From assembly GCA_022605425.2 (NCBI GenBank), contig CM061249.1, forward strand, positions 744,001-808,000: DNA of 64,000 nt, given 5' to 3'. The stretch comes from Hamiltosporidium tvaerminnensis. Taxonomy: Eukaryota; Microsporidia; Dubosqiidae. The translations under genes and the position numbers were made by a program. Below the pieces are notes generated by a model. The model was not told the origin of the DNA. It worked only from the letters and a program-made list of their open reading frames with translations, and searched no databases. Of this stretch, positions 1-11,120 are shown in pieces (position 1 is the stretch's first letter; the number at the start of each line of letters is the position of its first letter).

Positions 1-1480
1 AGCGTTATATCGATTTAATTTACTATTATTTTTCCTGCATAGTAAATACGAATTCAGAAATAGAATATATATAAGATAAAGAAAATTTTATTTGTAATAT
101 TGCTTCATTCATTTTCGAGCAATTTTAAAAGATTCAATCATTCAATCGCTTTTTTCTACATTTCCTATTTGTTCACCATAATCAACAGCAACCTCCGGTT
201 TCTTAATACAACATCCTTTTCTATATTTCTATAATTTTAGCACTATGAACTGAACCAAAGAGAATTACATCTCCTTTGCCATTTCAAAAGCATAATTTTG
301 TCGTAAGTCATTGATATAACTGTTGTTTTTTTAGGGTAGTATTTTTTATATCAGAAGGAACTCCAATACGATTTTTTCGCATTATATATACTTAATCCGT
401 TTTGTGAGCACAAAATTGATTAGCGAGCTCAATACTAGTATACCAATTATCAAAATAAATCTTGATCCCCGAATAACAGTTCATTAGCAGGTTCTAAACC
501 GATAAGAGTCGACGGTTTATATTCAGTAAAATGTTGCGCTCTGTTCGATATCTTTACCGATCTATATAGAATAATTATGTACATAAGCTCATTTACTCTC
601 GCATTGAACATAAAACATTATTTTTAAATGTCTCATTTTTTATGAAATGTATCGTTTCCACGAAAAAAGACTTTTTCATAACACCAGGCACTCAAAGATA
701 CAGATATTTTGTTCAGGGATGTATAAATTTTTACACATTGTCAAAAAACATTCACCAATTTTTTAATTTAAGCAAGTTTATTGCTTTATATGTGCTTAAT
801 CTCTTTTTTTATGGTTGAAATATAAAAATTTGAATAACAATAAGAATCTTTCTTAAGTCCCACACTTTCCCGAAAAAAAGGTGTTTCTATATTTATCTTT
901 TGCAAAATGCACCTCTATCATTGATTTCTTTACAATTCCTTGCAAAATTAACATTGCGATAAAACATTTCATCTCAGTAATTTGTGGACTGCCAGTTTTT
1001 TATTCTTTAACTTTCTTTTAGATTGTGGGATTTGACGAATGTTGAGCAAACAAATAAGTTTGTTCTACAATTACAGATAATAATTTGCTATCAAAGAATT
1101 AGCCTTACTAGAACAAATATTTTTTTTTTGAAGAACCAGGTATCTCAAATTGAATTCCCAGAAAAGTTATAGGATGATTAAAATGTTTTTGTTTCGTTCA
1201 TCTATCATTCTTATCTTCCTCTTCGCCTAACATATCCTAATTTATCGAATTGTAATAACTCCTAAATCTTTCAGGAAACTTTATCGATAAACTCTCGCTG
1301 TCAGATAAATTTTCTAATACACCACTGCTACTATCATCAGAAGATATCAACAATATTAAGACATTTTTGTTTTCACCACAAGAAATTGCCTCATCATCAG
1401 TACTTCTCTCGAATTACTCATTTTTTAAAAAATATAAATAAGATATTTTTGCACTTCACCACAGGAAATATTGCCATATC
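1..1480 (-). pseudogene. Degenerate piggyBac-type transposase (partial at window edge)
   Basis: No long ORF survives, but short reverse-strand translations follow the order of a piggyBac transposase (DDE_Tnp_1_7). An acidic Ser/Asp/Glu-rich N-terminal stretch lies near 1300-1480. ITEMKCFIAMLILQGIV lies near 950-1000 (family: ElkaFlGllilmGi). The metal-site block YFDNWYTSIELANQF follows near 415-460, then RNRIGVPSDI near 345-375. Finally KPEVAVDYGEQIGNVEKSD (family: DYNxxMGGVDksD) lies near 150-205, and a piece resembling NAYILY runs to base 1. In-frame stops and frameshifts interrupt it throughout, so it cannot be active. The C-terminal Cys-rich end would lie beyond the window. No inverted repeat or TTAA duplication could be paired because one end is missing. 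The family is clear from the joined motifs; the exact limits are not. Confidence 0.8.
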
Positions 1481-2009
1481 CCATCTACTACTACTACAAA
1501 TTACTCATTTTTAAAAAATATGAACCTGTAAACTTTCTTAATAGTATATATTTTACAATGACGCAATAGAAAAAAATACAGTAAACCAAGTGTTATAATA
1601 ACGTCTCTTTATGAACCACAAGAAGCAATTGAACTATGAACCTTCTTGTTTTCATCTATCCGTCCTAGCTTATAATATCACAGTATTAAGTTTAACAAGT
1701 CTCCACCTTTACTTTCTCCTTTGACAAACAAATGTATCACACATTTAAAAGATATTTTTACGAACCATAGGCTTTTTTCAAGATAGGAGGTATTCCATAT
1801 ATACACAACTTGTTAAAATTATGGAAGAGAAAATCTTAAAATACTTAAAATATTCGTAGAGAATATTACGTTTCACACTATATTTTTAAATTTGAAAGAG
1901 ATATTTAAAAGAAATCAATGCTATCCTAAAATTCTATTTGTTATCAATAAAGTTAAATATTTATTTGTATAAGCGTGTATATATGCCATACGCAGTTAAA
2001 AGAGTAACA
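1481..2009. other. AT-rich spacer, no gene seen
   Basis: No ORF of note, RNA gene or recognisable element. It separates the piggyBac remnant from the tandem repeats upstream of the Rrp8 gene. Confidence 0.6.
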
Positions 2010-2355
2010 ACTACTTAGATTTAAACATTTAAATATTCTATCCACCCATCCATCCATCTATACTCATTCATTTAATATTAACTTAACCATTTAAATATTT
2101 CTTACAAATACTTAAATATTTACTATCTCACCAATTCCTCTCATCTATACTACTCTTATTCATTTAATAAATACTTCTTACAAATACTTAAATATTTACT
2201 CCACCCACCCATCTATACTACTCTTATTCATTTAATAAATACTTCTTACAAATACTTAAATATTTACTCCACCCACCCATCTATACTACTCTTATTCATT
2301 TAATAAATACTTCTTACAAATACTTAAATATTTACTCCACCCATCCACATATTTA
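2010..2355. repeat. 68-bp tandem repeat upstream of the Rrp8 gene
   Basis: Three near-identical 68-bp units (phase points near 2201, 2269, 2337) contain CTTACAAATACTTAAATAT and CCACCCACCCATCTATACTA. More diverged copies extend left to about 2010. The array ends about 20 bp before the Rrp8 start codon, so it occupies the expected promoter and 5' leader. The CCACCC elements are its only GC-rich part. Confidence 0.85.
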
Positions 2356-2374
2356 TATATCCTCACAAAAAAAT

Positions 2375-3562
2375 ATGAATCTACAACAAAAACTACAAAA
2401 CCGTATAAAAGGCGCAAAATTCAGAATAATAAACTCAATAATGACAAAAAACAAAAAAATAAAACTAAAAAACACAGACATAAAAGAGTATCATGACGGA
2501 TACACACAACAAGTGAACAAATGGACATATGACCCTATATATGATATTATTGAATATCTCAAGCAATATAGCAATCTTACTATTGCTGATGTAGGCTGTG
2601 GACAAGCCAAAATATCAAAGTATTTTCAATGTAACACTAAAAAGGAAAACTTTAGTGAAGTAAATACTAGTGAAGACAGTAATAGTAAAGATGATGAAGA
2701 TATAAGTAATGAATATAATAACAAATACAATAAAAAAGATAATATAAATAATAAAGATAAAAACAGTATTAACAAACACAATAAAAGAGATAATATGAGA
2801 AAATACAACCATAAAATACTTTCCTTTGATCTATATCCAACATCAAAAGAAGTAATAAAATGTGACATGGAAGATTTAAAATTAAAAGATAAAACTACAG
2901 ACATTATAATATTTTGTCTTTCTCTTATGAAAATAAATATTTATAAAACTATTAAAGAATCAAACAGGGTATTAAAAAATAACGGTAAATTAATTATAAC
3001 TGAAGTTTTAAGTAGAATTATAAGTGTTAAAGAATTTATATGTCAAGTAGAAAATATGGGGTTTAAGATTTTAAAAGTTAGAAATAAAAATAAATATTTT
3101 ATTAATTTTATATTTATAAAGATAAAGGATATTTTGAAGGAGAATGTGATGGAGGAGGGTGTTAGTGATAGTGATATGTTAGAGGGTGTTAGTGATAGTG
3201 ATATGTTGGAGGGTGTTAGTTATACTAATATGTTAGAGGGTGTATTAGAGGGTGTTAGTGATAGTAATATGCTAGAGGGTGTATTAGAGGGTGTTAGTGA
3301 TAAGAATATGCTAGAGGGGGTATTAGAGGGTGTTAGTGATAAGAATATGTTAGAGGGTGTTAGTGATAAGAATATGTTAAAGGGTGTTAGTGATAAGAAT
3401 ATGTTAGAGGGTGTTAGTAACAGTAATGATAATCAACAGGGTGTTAGTAATAATAATCATAATAGTAACACTACAAGTAACAGTAATACTAATTATAGGG
3501 GTTATATAACAGAGAATGAAGGTGAGATATTATTAAAACCTTTTATTTATAAGAAGAGATAA
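2375..3562 (+). CDS. RRP8: Rrp8-like rRNA (adenine-N1) methyltransferase with repeat insertions
   Basis: Nucleolar SAM-dependent methyltransferase; in yeast Rrp8 makes m1A645 in 25S rRNA. The 395-aa product has the Rrp8 signature YHDGYTQQVNKW (residues 39-50), SAM motif I IADVGCGQAKIS (70-81), SFDLYP (150-155), and FCLSLM...NRVL...GKLIITEVLSR (180-213). It ends LKPFIYKKR, the conserved Rrp8 C-terminus. Two insertions are unlike the family. Residues 85-147 are Asn/Lys/Asp-rich, between motif I and the SFDL strand. Residues 260-350 are about ten copies of a 9-residue unit (LEGVSDSDM, LEGVSDKNM), placed just before the conserved tail. The Rrp8 domain is otherwise complete and in frame. The ATG is the first in frame. 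It converges on the helicase gene at 4479-10821, which carries related repeats. Confidence 0.88.
   Translation: MNLQQKLQNRIKGAKFRIINSIMTKNKKIKLKNTDIKEYHDGYTQQVNKWTYDPIYDIIEYLKQYSNLTIADVGCGQAKISKYFQCNTKKENFSEVNTSEDSNSKDDEDISNEYNNKYNKKDNINNKDKNSINKHNKRDNMRKYNHKILSFDLYPTSKEVIKCDMEDLKLKDKTTDIIIFCLSLMKINIYKTIKESNRVLKNNGKLIITEVLSRIISVKEFICQVENMGFKILKVRNKNKYFINFIFIKIKDILKENVMEEGVSDSDMLEGVSDSDMLEGVSYTNMLEGVLEGVSDSNMLEGVLEGVSDKNMLEGVLEGVSDKNMLEGVSDKNMLKGVSDKNMLEGVSNSNDNQQGVSNNNHNSNTTSNSNTNYRGYITENEGEILLKPFIYKKR
3145..3425 (+). repeat. In-frame 27-bp coding minisatellite in Rrp8
   Basis: Units of 27 bp around TTAGAGGGTGTTAGTGATA encode LEGVSDxxM. Some copies are joined by a shorter 9-bp LEGV element, so two period lengths alternate but both preserve frame. 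The GGGTGTTA core is the same as in the helicase repeats on the other strand and in the spacers. Confidence 0.9.
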
Positions 3563-3663
3563 AATAATAGAAGTATTACTTATAAAGGGTTTTAAAGTGA
3601 TCATAATAAATAAATATTTAAATTTTAAATAAAAGGTTTTAATAATGTAGTTGCTAACTAAAG

Positions 3664-4077
3664 GGTGTAAATTGTGGTTGTTATTATGTCTTAGTAATAA
3701 CACCTTATTAATTATACTATTATATATCTCTGTATTAACACCCTTTTACTTCTTGTTATAATGTCTTAGTAATAACACCCTATTAATTATACAATTATAT
3801 ATCCGTATATTAACACCCTTTTACTTCTTGTTATTATGTCTTGGTAATAACACCCTATTAATTATACTATTATATATCTTTGTATTAACACCCTCTTACT
3901 TCTTGTTATTATGTCTTGGTAATAACACCCTATTACTTATAGTTGATATATGTCTTTGTATTAACACCCTTTTACTTTACTTGTTATTATGTCATGGTAA
4001 TAACACCCTATTAATTATACAATTATATATCTGTATATTAACACCCTTTAATTATACTTGATATATGTCATTGTATT
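3664..4077. repeat. 75-bp tandem repeat between Rrp8 and the helicase
   Basis: About five units (GTCTTRGTAATAACACC at 3688, 3763, 3838, 3913, then 3991), period 75 bp and one of 78 bp. Each holds two AACACCC elements, the reverse complement of GGGTGTT. It lies in the convergent spacer and has no convincing coding content. Confidence 0.85.
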
Positions 4078-4563
4078 AACACCCCTTTATTCACTATGGT
4101 ACACACTAGGTATACTAATAACACCCCTGTTAATACACTTCTCTATTTCTTCTATCTTAACACCCCTTTATTCACTATGGTCTAGGTATACTAGTAACAC
4201 CCCTGTTAATACACTTCTCTATTTCTTCTATCTTAACACCCCTTTATTACTTGGTAAGCTGTTACTATAAACCCCTGTTAATACACTTCTCTATTTCATT
4301 CTATCTTAACACCCCTTTATTCACTATGGTACACACTAGGTATACTAATAACACCCCTGTTAATACACTTCTCTATTTCTTCTATCTTAACACCCCTTTA
4401 TTCACTATGGTACACACTAGGTATACTAATAACACCCCTGTTAATACACTTCTCTATTTCTTCTATCTTAACACCCCTTTATTCACTATGGTACACACTA
4501 GGTATACTAATAACACCCCTGTTAATACACTTCTCTATTTCTTCTATCTTATTATATAACACC
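4078..4563 (-). repeat. 81-bp tandem copies of the helicase 3' end
   Basis: TCACTATGGTACACACTAGG recurs at 4091, 4172 (variant), 4321, 4402 and 4483, with one diverged unit near 4245. The period is 81 bp (27 codons). Read on the minus strand, the copy at 4483-4563 encodes the last helicase codons (KIEEIEKCINRGVIS... then HSE and stop). The other copies lie downstream of the stop and repeat the same coding end plus stop codon. The coding terminus has been amplified into the 3' spacer. Confidence 0.88.
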
Positions 4564-7500
4564 ATATCACCTATAAGTACACTAACACCCTTTAACTCCT
4601 TACATACTTCTATTAACCTTAACACCACTTTAATAATATCACCTTCTTGTATATTATAAGTGTTATTTATATATAAAAGGTCTTTACCAGTACACCAGTC
4701 ATATATAGGTAATATATAGTAATAACAGGGTGTATACATAGGTTGTAAATTAAAAGATTTCATTATATTTGTTATGTAATTATAGGTGTTATTTACTATG
4801 TTATAAATATTTATAAAAATGTTTTGTTTTTCTTTAGGAAATGGGTAAAGATAGGTAATATAAGGGGTAGAGGTAGTAAAGGGGTGATAAGTATTAGTAC
4901 TGTTGTTAAAGGGGTGTTGTTTATCTGTACTGTCACTAAGGGGGTGATAGGTATTTGTACTGGTATTAAGACCCTCTAATCTATTAATACAGTTGCTAAC
5001 ACCCTCTAATCTAGTAGTACTGTTACTAACACCCTTATAACCACTATCCTTATTAATAACACCCTCCATAATACTTCCTTCATATATCCTGTTGTTAACA
5101 CCCTCTATAATACAACTAATAACACTCATTATCTCTTCTCCACTTATATTACTTAACACCCCATTAAATATAAGACACATACCTATAAGATCATAACAAC
5201 TACGTATCTCAATGGATACCCTACCTTTAAGTAACACCCTGTTATTTTCATTAATACATTTTATATACTTTAACACCCTTATACGCATATAATATTCTGA
5301 TATAAGTGATAGGTGCTTTGAAGAGTGCTTGTTGAAAAGAAAATAAATATTTTTTAAGGAATAAAATGACTGTAATAACACCTTATAATGGTCTAACAGG
5401 TTGTAACACCCCTTTAGGTATTCAGGTGTGTTGTTAACACCTGTTATTTCTTTATTACTATCTAATTGATCATAACACCCCTTTAAACTACAACTAATAT
5501 TATTAACACCTGTTATTTCCTTATTACTATCTAAATGATCATAACACCCCTTTAAACTACAACTATTTTTATTAACACCTGTTATTTCTTTATTACTTTC
5601 TATATGATCATAACACCCCTTTAAACTACAACTATTATTATTAACACCTGTTAATCTTACCAATACCTTTTTAAGTCTTTCCTTAACAATAACACCCTCT
5701 ATACTATTAATAGTAAAGTCTATATAACAGTTAGATAACCCATAATCGTTATCTTTATTACTACAGGTGTTAGTAATATAAAATATATCTTTTATAGTAA
5801 TTATAAGGTCTTCTTTAACAGGAAAGATATACATATGTGGATAAGAAGGAAGAGTAAAGGAATAGGTGTTATTATCAGTACTGTTGTTTAAGGGGTGTTG
5901 TGTGATATTCTTAGTGTTGTTAATAGGGTGTTGTTTATAAGCGTTGGTATTAACAGGGTGTTGTTCATGTATACTGTTATTAAAGGGGTGTTGTTTATAT
6001 GTTTTATTAACACCCTCTTCTTTACTACTGTTATTATTAACACCCTGTTGTTTATATGTTTTATTAACACCCTCTTCTTTACTACTGTTATTATTAACAC
6101 CCTGTTGTTTATAATATGTTTTATTAACACCCTCTTCTTTACTACTCTTATTATTAACACCCTGTTGTTTATCAATACTGTCACTAACACCCTCTTCATT
6201 ATAACTAACACCCCCTATATCAGTATAAATATCCTTATTACTTATTACTATATTATCACCCTTTATATCCTTAATAATACCATATAAATTACCATTCTTA
6301 ATAACAACACCCATACCTATAAATAACACCTCTTTAGTTATAAGTATGTTATAACAATAACATACTTCATATAAAAGGTATAAATAATTAAGTAAAGGGG
6401 GTGTTAAATTATTAGTATTAGATAGATTGTTAACAGGGTCTTGTTTACTAGTACTATTGTTAACAGGGATATAATTATGATTAGTGCTATTAACAGAGTC
6501 TTGTTTACTAATCCTATTGTTAACAGGGTGATAATTATTAGATACATTGTTAACAGGGTCTTGTTTACTAGTACTATTGTTAACAGGGTGATAAGTATTA
6601 GATAGATTGTTAACCCCCTGATAATTATGAGTACTATTGTTAACACCCTTATAAGTATGAGTACTATTGTTAACAGGGTGATAATTATCAGATACTATTG
6701 TTAAAACCCTTATAAGTATGAGTACTATTGTTAACAGGGTCTTGTTTACTAGTACTATTGTTAACACCCTTATAAGTATGAGTACTATTGTTAACAGTAT
6801 GATAAACATTAGTACTGTTATTAACACCCTTATAATAGTCTATACTGTTATTAACACCCTCTAACCCATCCTCTAACTTACCCTCTATATTATCACCCAT
6901 TATTCTTAATATAATACCCCATATCTCTTCTCTACCAATAACACCACAAACACTACACTCTACTCTCTTAACACTATCTTCTTCCTTCTTAATAACACAC
7001 ATATCACTTTTATATTCCCTTTGTACGTTATCTTCCATAAATGTTCTTTTAAGAAAATCCATAATATTTATATTGTTAATAAGTAAAGATAATATCATAT
7101 TATAAGATAATTTAAAACTACTACATGAGTATAAAGTATTAGAGGTGTTATATATTATATCACGTAGTACAGTAAGGGTGTTATTAATATAGGTAGTAGT
7201 AACAGGGTTATAAGTATATGGTGTGTGGTTAAGAGGGTGTTGTTTAATAGTACTGTTATTAAGAGGGTGTTGTTTACTATTGATGTTATTAAGAAGGTTT
7301 TGTTTACTAGTATTATTATTAGGAAGGTATTGTTTAATAGTACTGTTATTAAGAGGGTGTTGTTTATCAGTACTATTGCTAATACCCTTTGCATCAGTAC
7401 CCTTAGCCCTAACACCCTTTATATTACTACCCTTGTTACTAACACCCTTATCTTTAGTATCCTTATCCTTAACACCCTTTATATTACTACCCATGTTACT

Positions 7501-10500
7501 AACACCCTTTACATTACTACCCTTATCCTTAACACCCTTATCTTTACTACCTTTATCATTAACACCCTTTATATTACTTACTTTATCATTAACACCCTTT
7601 GTATTACTACCCTTATCCTCAATACCCTTTATATTACTTACCATATCCTTAACACCCTTTATATTACTACCCTTGTCACTAACACTCTTTATATTACTAC
7701 CCTTGTCACTAACACCCTTTATATTACTACCCTTATCCCTAACACCCCTTATACCGTTAATAATCACCACCCCTTTATCATCAATACCTCTTCTACCTGC
7801 TCTACCACTCATCTGTACAAACTCACTATTATTAAGTAACTTACCTTGTTTATAATAACTATCAAATATAACACATTTAACAGGTAAATTAACACCCATA
7901 CTGAATGTTTCAGTACAAATTATTATTTTTAAAAGTGATTTGTTAAAAAGTATTTCTGTTATTTCTTTAATAAAAGGTATTAAAGATGAGTGATGTGTTG
8001 CTATCCCACGTAAAGCAAGGGATTTAAAAAGTATGAATTGGGGGAGTGTTAATATATCGGAAGAGGGTAGGGTGTTATTTAAAGGGATAGTGTAGGGGGT
8101 GTTAATAATACTGTTGTTATCAATACTGTTACTAACACCCTGTTGTTTATCAGTACTGTTAATAAGTGGATCGTTATCAATACCGTTACTAACACCCTGT
8201 TGTTTATAAGATACCTTGTTAAAACCCTCTAATCTGCTATCCTTCTTATTAACACCCTCTCATACTACTATCCTTGTTATTAACACCCTCTAACATATCC
8301 CTACTGTTATTAACACCCTCTAATCTAATATCCTTGTTATTAACACCCTCTAACATATCCCTACTGTTATTAACACCCTCTAACATATCCCTACTGTTAT
8401 TAACACCCCTCATACTACTACTATAACTAACACCCCTCATACTACTACTATATTTACACCCCTTTATATACTTACTTATTATACTTTCTACTTCTTCTTT
8501 CTCTTTATTATTTAAAAGATTTATGTTAAAAGAATATAAGGTGTTAGTATACTTCGATATTCTTTTCTTAGAAAAACAGAAAAATAATGTAGGTGTTAAA
8601 TTATTAAGAATAGCAATTGAAAGTATATTAAGAGGATAAGGATATGAAGGGTTATGTAAAAGGGTGTTAATAGTAGGGGTATTATTTAAAGGGTGTTGTG
8701 AATTAGATGTGTTAGTATTGTTATTAACAGGGTGATAAGTATTAGGTGTATTATTAACAGGGTGTTGTTCATATATATTGTTATTAACAGGGTGTTGTTC
8801 ATGTATACTGTTATTAACAGGGTGTTGTTTACTACTCTTGATATTAACAGGGTGTTGTTTACTACTCTTGATATTAACAGGGTGTTGTTTATTACTCTTG
8901 ATACTAACAGGGTGTAAAGTATTACTATTTGTATTATCACCCTCTAATCTACTCTTATCACTATCACCCTCTAACATACCCTTGTTACTATCACCCTCTA
9001 ACATGCTCTTATCACTAACACCCTCTAATCTACTCTTATCACTATCACCCTCTAACATACTCTTATCACTAACACCCTCTAATCTACTCTTATCACTAAC
9101 ACCCTTATAATTACTACCCCTATAACTACCCTCCAACATACCCCTTACACTATCCACCCCTCTACCCACATACTTCCCTTTACTTATCTCTATTATATCC
9201 TCACCACTATAAACATAATAAATAAGAGGTACCACTCTTTTACTAGTACTAACAATATAAACAGTCTCTTCTCTAATTCTACCAATCCAATTACCAAGTA
9301 ACTGAGGATAAGGTGTTGTAGCAGATAAAAGTAATAAAGTAATATTTTTAGGTAAAAGTAATAAACACTCTTCCCATACAACACCTCTATCTTTATTACT
9401 TATATAATGTATTTCATCAAATATAACGTATTGTGTATTTATTGGTAATGTATTTGTATAAAGCATATTTCTTAATACTTCTGTTGTTAGTATTAGTATA
9501 TTGGCTTTAACATTTATCTTAGTATCACCTGTTATTATACCAACCCTATTATTGTTATTAAGGGGGTGTTGTTGGTTAGTACTGTTATCAATAGGGTGTT
9601 GTTCATTAGTACTGTTATTAAGGGGGTGATAATTACTAGTACTGGTATTAAGGGGGTGTTAATTACTAGTACTGTTATCAAGAGGGTGTTGTTCATTAGT
9701 ACTGTTAATAACACCGTGTTGTTCATTAGTACTGTTATTAAACCCCTGTTGTTCACTATACTTATTATTAACACCCTGTTGTTCATTAGTACTGTTAATA
9801 AAACCCTGTTGTTCACTATACTTATTATTAACACCCTGTTGTTCACTATACTTATTATTAACACCCTGTTGTTCATTAGTACTTGTTATTAACACCCTGT
9901 TGTTCATTAGTACTCTTACTAACAGGGTTATAATTACCTATACTGTCACTAACACCCTTTAATCCACACCCTTCCTCACTAACACCCCCTCTACTATCCC
10001 TATATCCTTTATAGTACTCACACGTGTTATAATACTTCTGATTACATAAAGCTTTAAGTGGTGATGTATATATAGTTGTAGTATTATTATTTATAGAATT
10101 ATTAAATAAGAAATGAGCTATAAGTGTTTTACCTGAAGATGTATGTGCAGTAACAAGAGTATGTTTGTTATTGTTAAGTAGATATATTGATTGTAGTTGG
10201 AAAGGGTCTAGTTTGTATGGGAAGGGGTGTTTTATAGGAGGAGGAGTAAATGAAGTAGGAATAAACTTATAAAAGGTGTTATTATTAATATTATTGTTGT
10301 TGTTGGTTGTATTCTTAATATCCCTATCTATATCCTTACTCTTATCCCTATCTATATCTTTACTCTTATCCCTATCTATATCCTTACTCTTATCCCTATC
10401 TATATCCTTACTCTTATCCCTACCTATATCCTTACTCTTATCCATATCTATATCCTTGCTCTTATCCATATCTATATCCTTACTCTTATCCTTATTTTTG

Positions 10501-10821
10501 TCAGTTGAGTTTGTTGGTTCGGTTTCTTCTGAGGAAAAGAAGGATGAAGAAGAGTCTTGTTCTTCTGTGGGGGTGTTATTCATAGTATTAGTATATGGGG
10601 TGTTATTTGTAGGGGTATTTTTATGGGGTGTTATTTGCAGGAGTATTTTTAAGGGTGTTATTTATAGTTGATGTGATGGTATGAGAAAAAAGAGTTATGG
10701 TGTTATCTATATTATAATTATAACTAAAATATGTGGGTGTTAGAAGAAGGGAGAGTGTTGGGTTTATGGGATGTATTTTTGAAGAGGAAATTATTTTTTT
10801 GAGATTTTCTGGTAAAGGCAT
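4479..10821 (-). pseudogene. Ski2/Mtr4-family DExH RNA helicase, frame broken in repeats
   Basis: RNA helicase that would feed the exosome. Motifs run in order on the minus strand: HPFPYKLDPFQLQSIYLL; Walker A AHTSSGKT (about 10125-10149); YTSPLKALCNQKY; TTEVLRNML; FDEIHYISNKDRGVVWEE (DEIH at 9407-9418); LLSATTP; NWIGRIREETVYIVST; FFCFSKKRIS; TETFSMGVNLP; QMSGRAGRRG (about 7789-7815). A C-terminal DSHCT-like domain (YDWCTGKDL, QEGDIIKVVLRLIEV) ends at 4479. The wording after SAT (NWIGR..IYVIST) favours Ski2 over Mtr4. Reading needs four one-base frame changes (near 10630, 9885, 8257, 6692) and crosses a stop at 9659-9661. Every one lies in GVNN/HPVNN minisatellites between motifs, and no lesion touches the core. 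It could be a young pseudogene, a repeat-assembly artefact, or one allele. Start: MPLPENLKK at 10821. Confidence 0.82.
4860..10500 (-). repeat. Minisatellite blocks inside the helicase (24/27/30-bp units)
   Basis: Separate blocks sit between conserved motifs: about 4870-5060, 5400-5650 (units of about 70 bp, GVNNNSCSLKGCYDHxxSNKEIT), 5880-6200, 6400-6850, 7200-7740 (30 bp, KGVSDKGSNI), 8100-8450, 8680-9120 (30-bp KQHPVNIKSS and 27-bp LEGVSDKSM), 9550-9960 (NSTNEQQGV), and 10315-10490 (24 bp, DKSKDIDR). Most units hold GGTGTT(A) read as GV. Others carry the reverse complement CACCCTGTTAAC read as HPVN. Nearly all unit lengths are multiples of three. Confidence 0.88.
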
Positions 10822-10837
10822 TTGTAAGGGGTTAGTA

Positions 10838-11012
10838 GGGTGTTATTTATAAGTAGAGTGTATAGGTGTTATTTATAAGTAGAGTGTATAGGTGTTATTT
10901 ATAAGTAGAGTTTGATAGGTGTTATTTATAAGTAGAGTTTGATAGGTGGTATTTATAAGTAGAGTGTATAGGTGTTATTTATAAGTAGAGTTTGATAGGT
11001 GTTATTTATAAA
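10838..11012. repeat. 26-27-bp tandem repeat upstream of the helicase start
   Basis: Six or seven units of GGTGTTATTTATAAGTAGAG followed by TGTATA or TTTGATA. The array starts 17 bp upstream of the helicase ATG, so it fills the 5' leader. It shares the GGTGTTA core with the coding repeats but has stops in the coding frame. Confidence 0.88.
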
Positions 11013-11120
11013 GGGTATAGGGATAAGTTGAGTGAATGTGTTTAGGATATAGGGCGTGATATAAGTAGGGATTTAAATGGGTGATAAATTTAAATGCTTT
11101 AATTTTATGTATTAAGGGAG

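Noticed and set aside
7223-7855. Plus-strand ~205-codon open frames opposite the helicase
   Set aside because: Leu/Thr/Pro-rich products of the minisatellite, with no conserved motif; the minus strand carries the helicase motifs.
4479-10821. Programmed ribosomal frameshifting or several separate helicase genes
   Set aside because: Four shifts plus a stop, no slippery site, and motif order of a single enzyme; broken gene or assembly problem is simpler.
4479-10821. Introns explaining the frame breaks
   Set aside because: No splice-like borders at the breaks; one-base unit hybrids explain each of them.
2010-11012. CRISPR array
   Set aside because: Repeats are contiguous or degenerate without unique spacers of constant length, lie inside genes, and the genome is eukaryotic.
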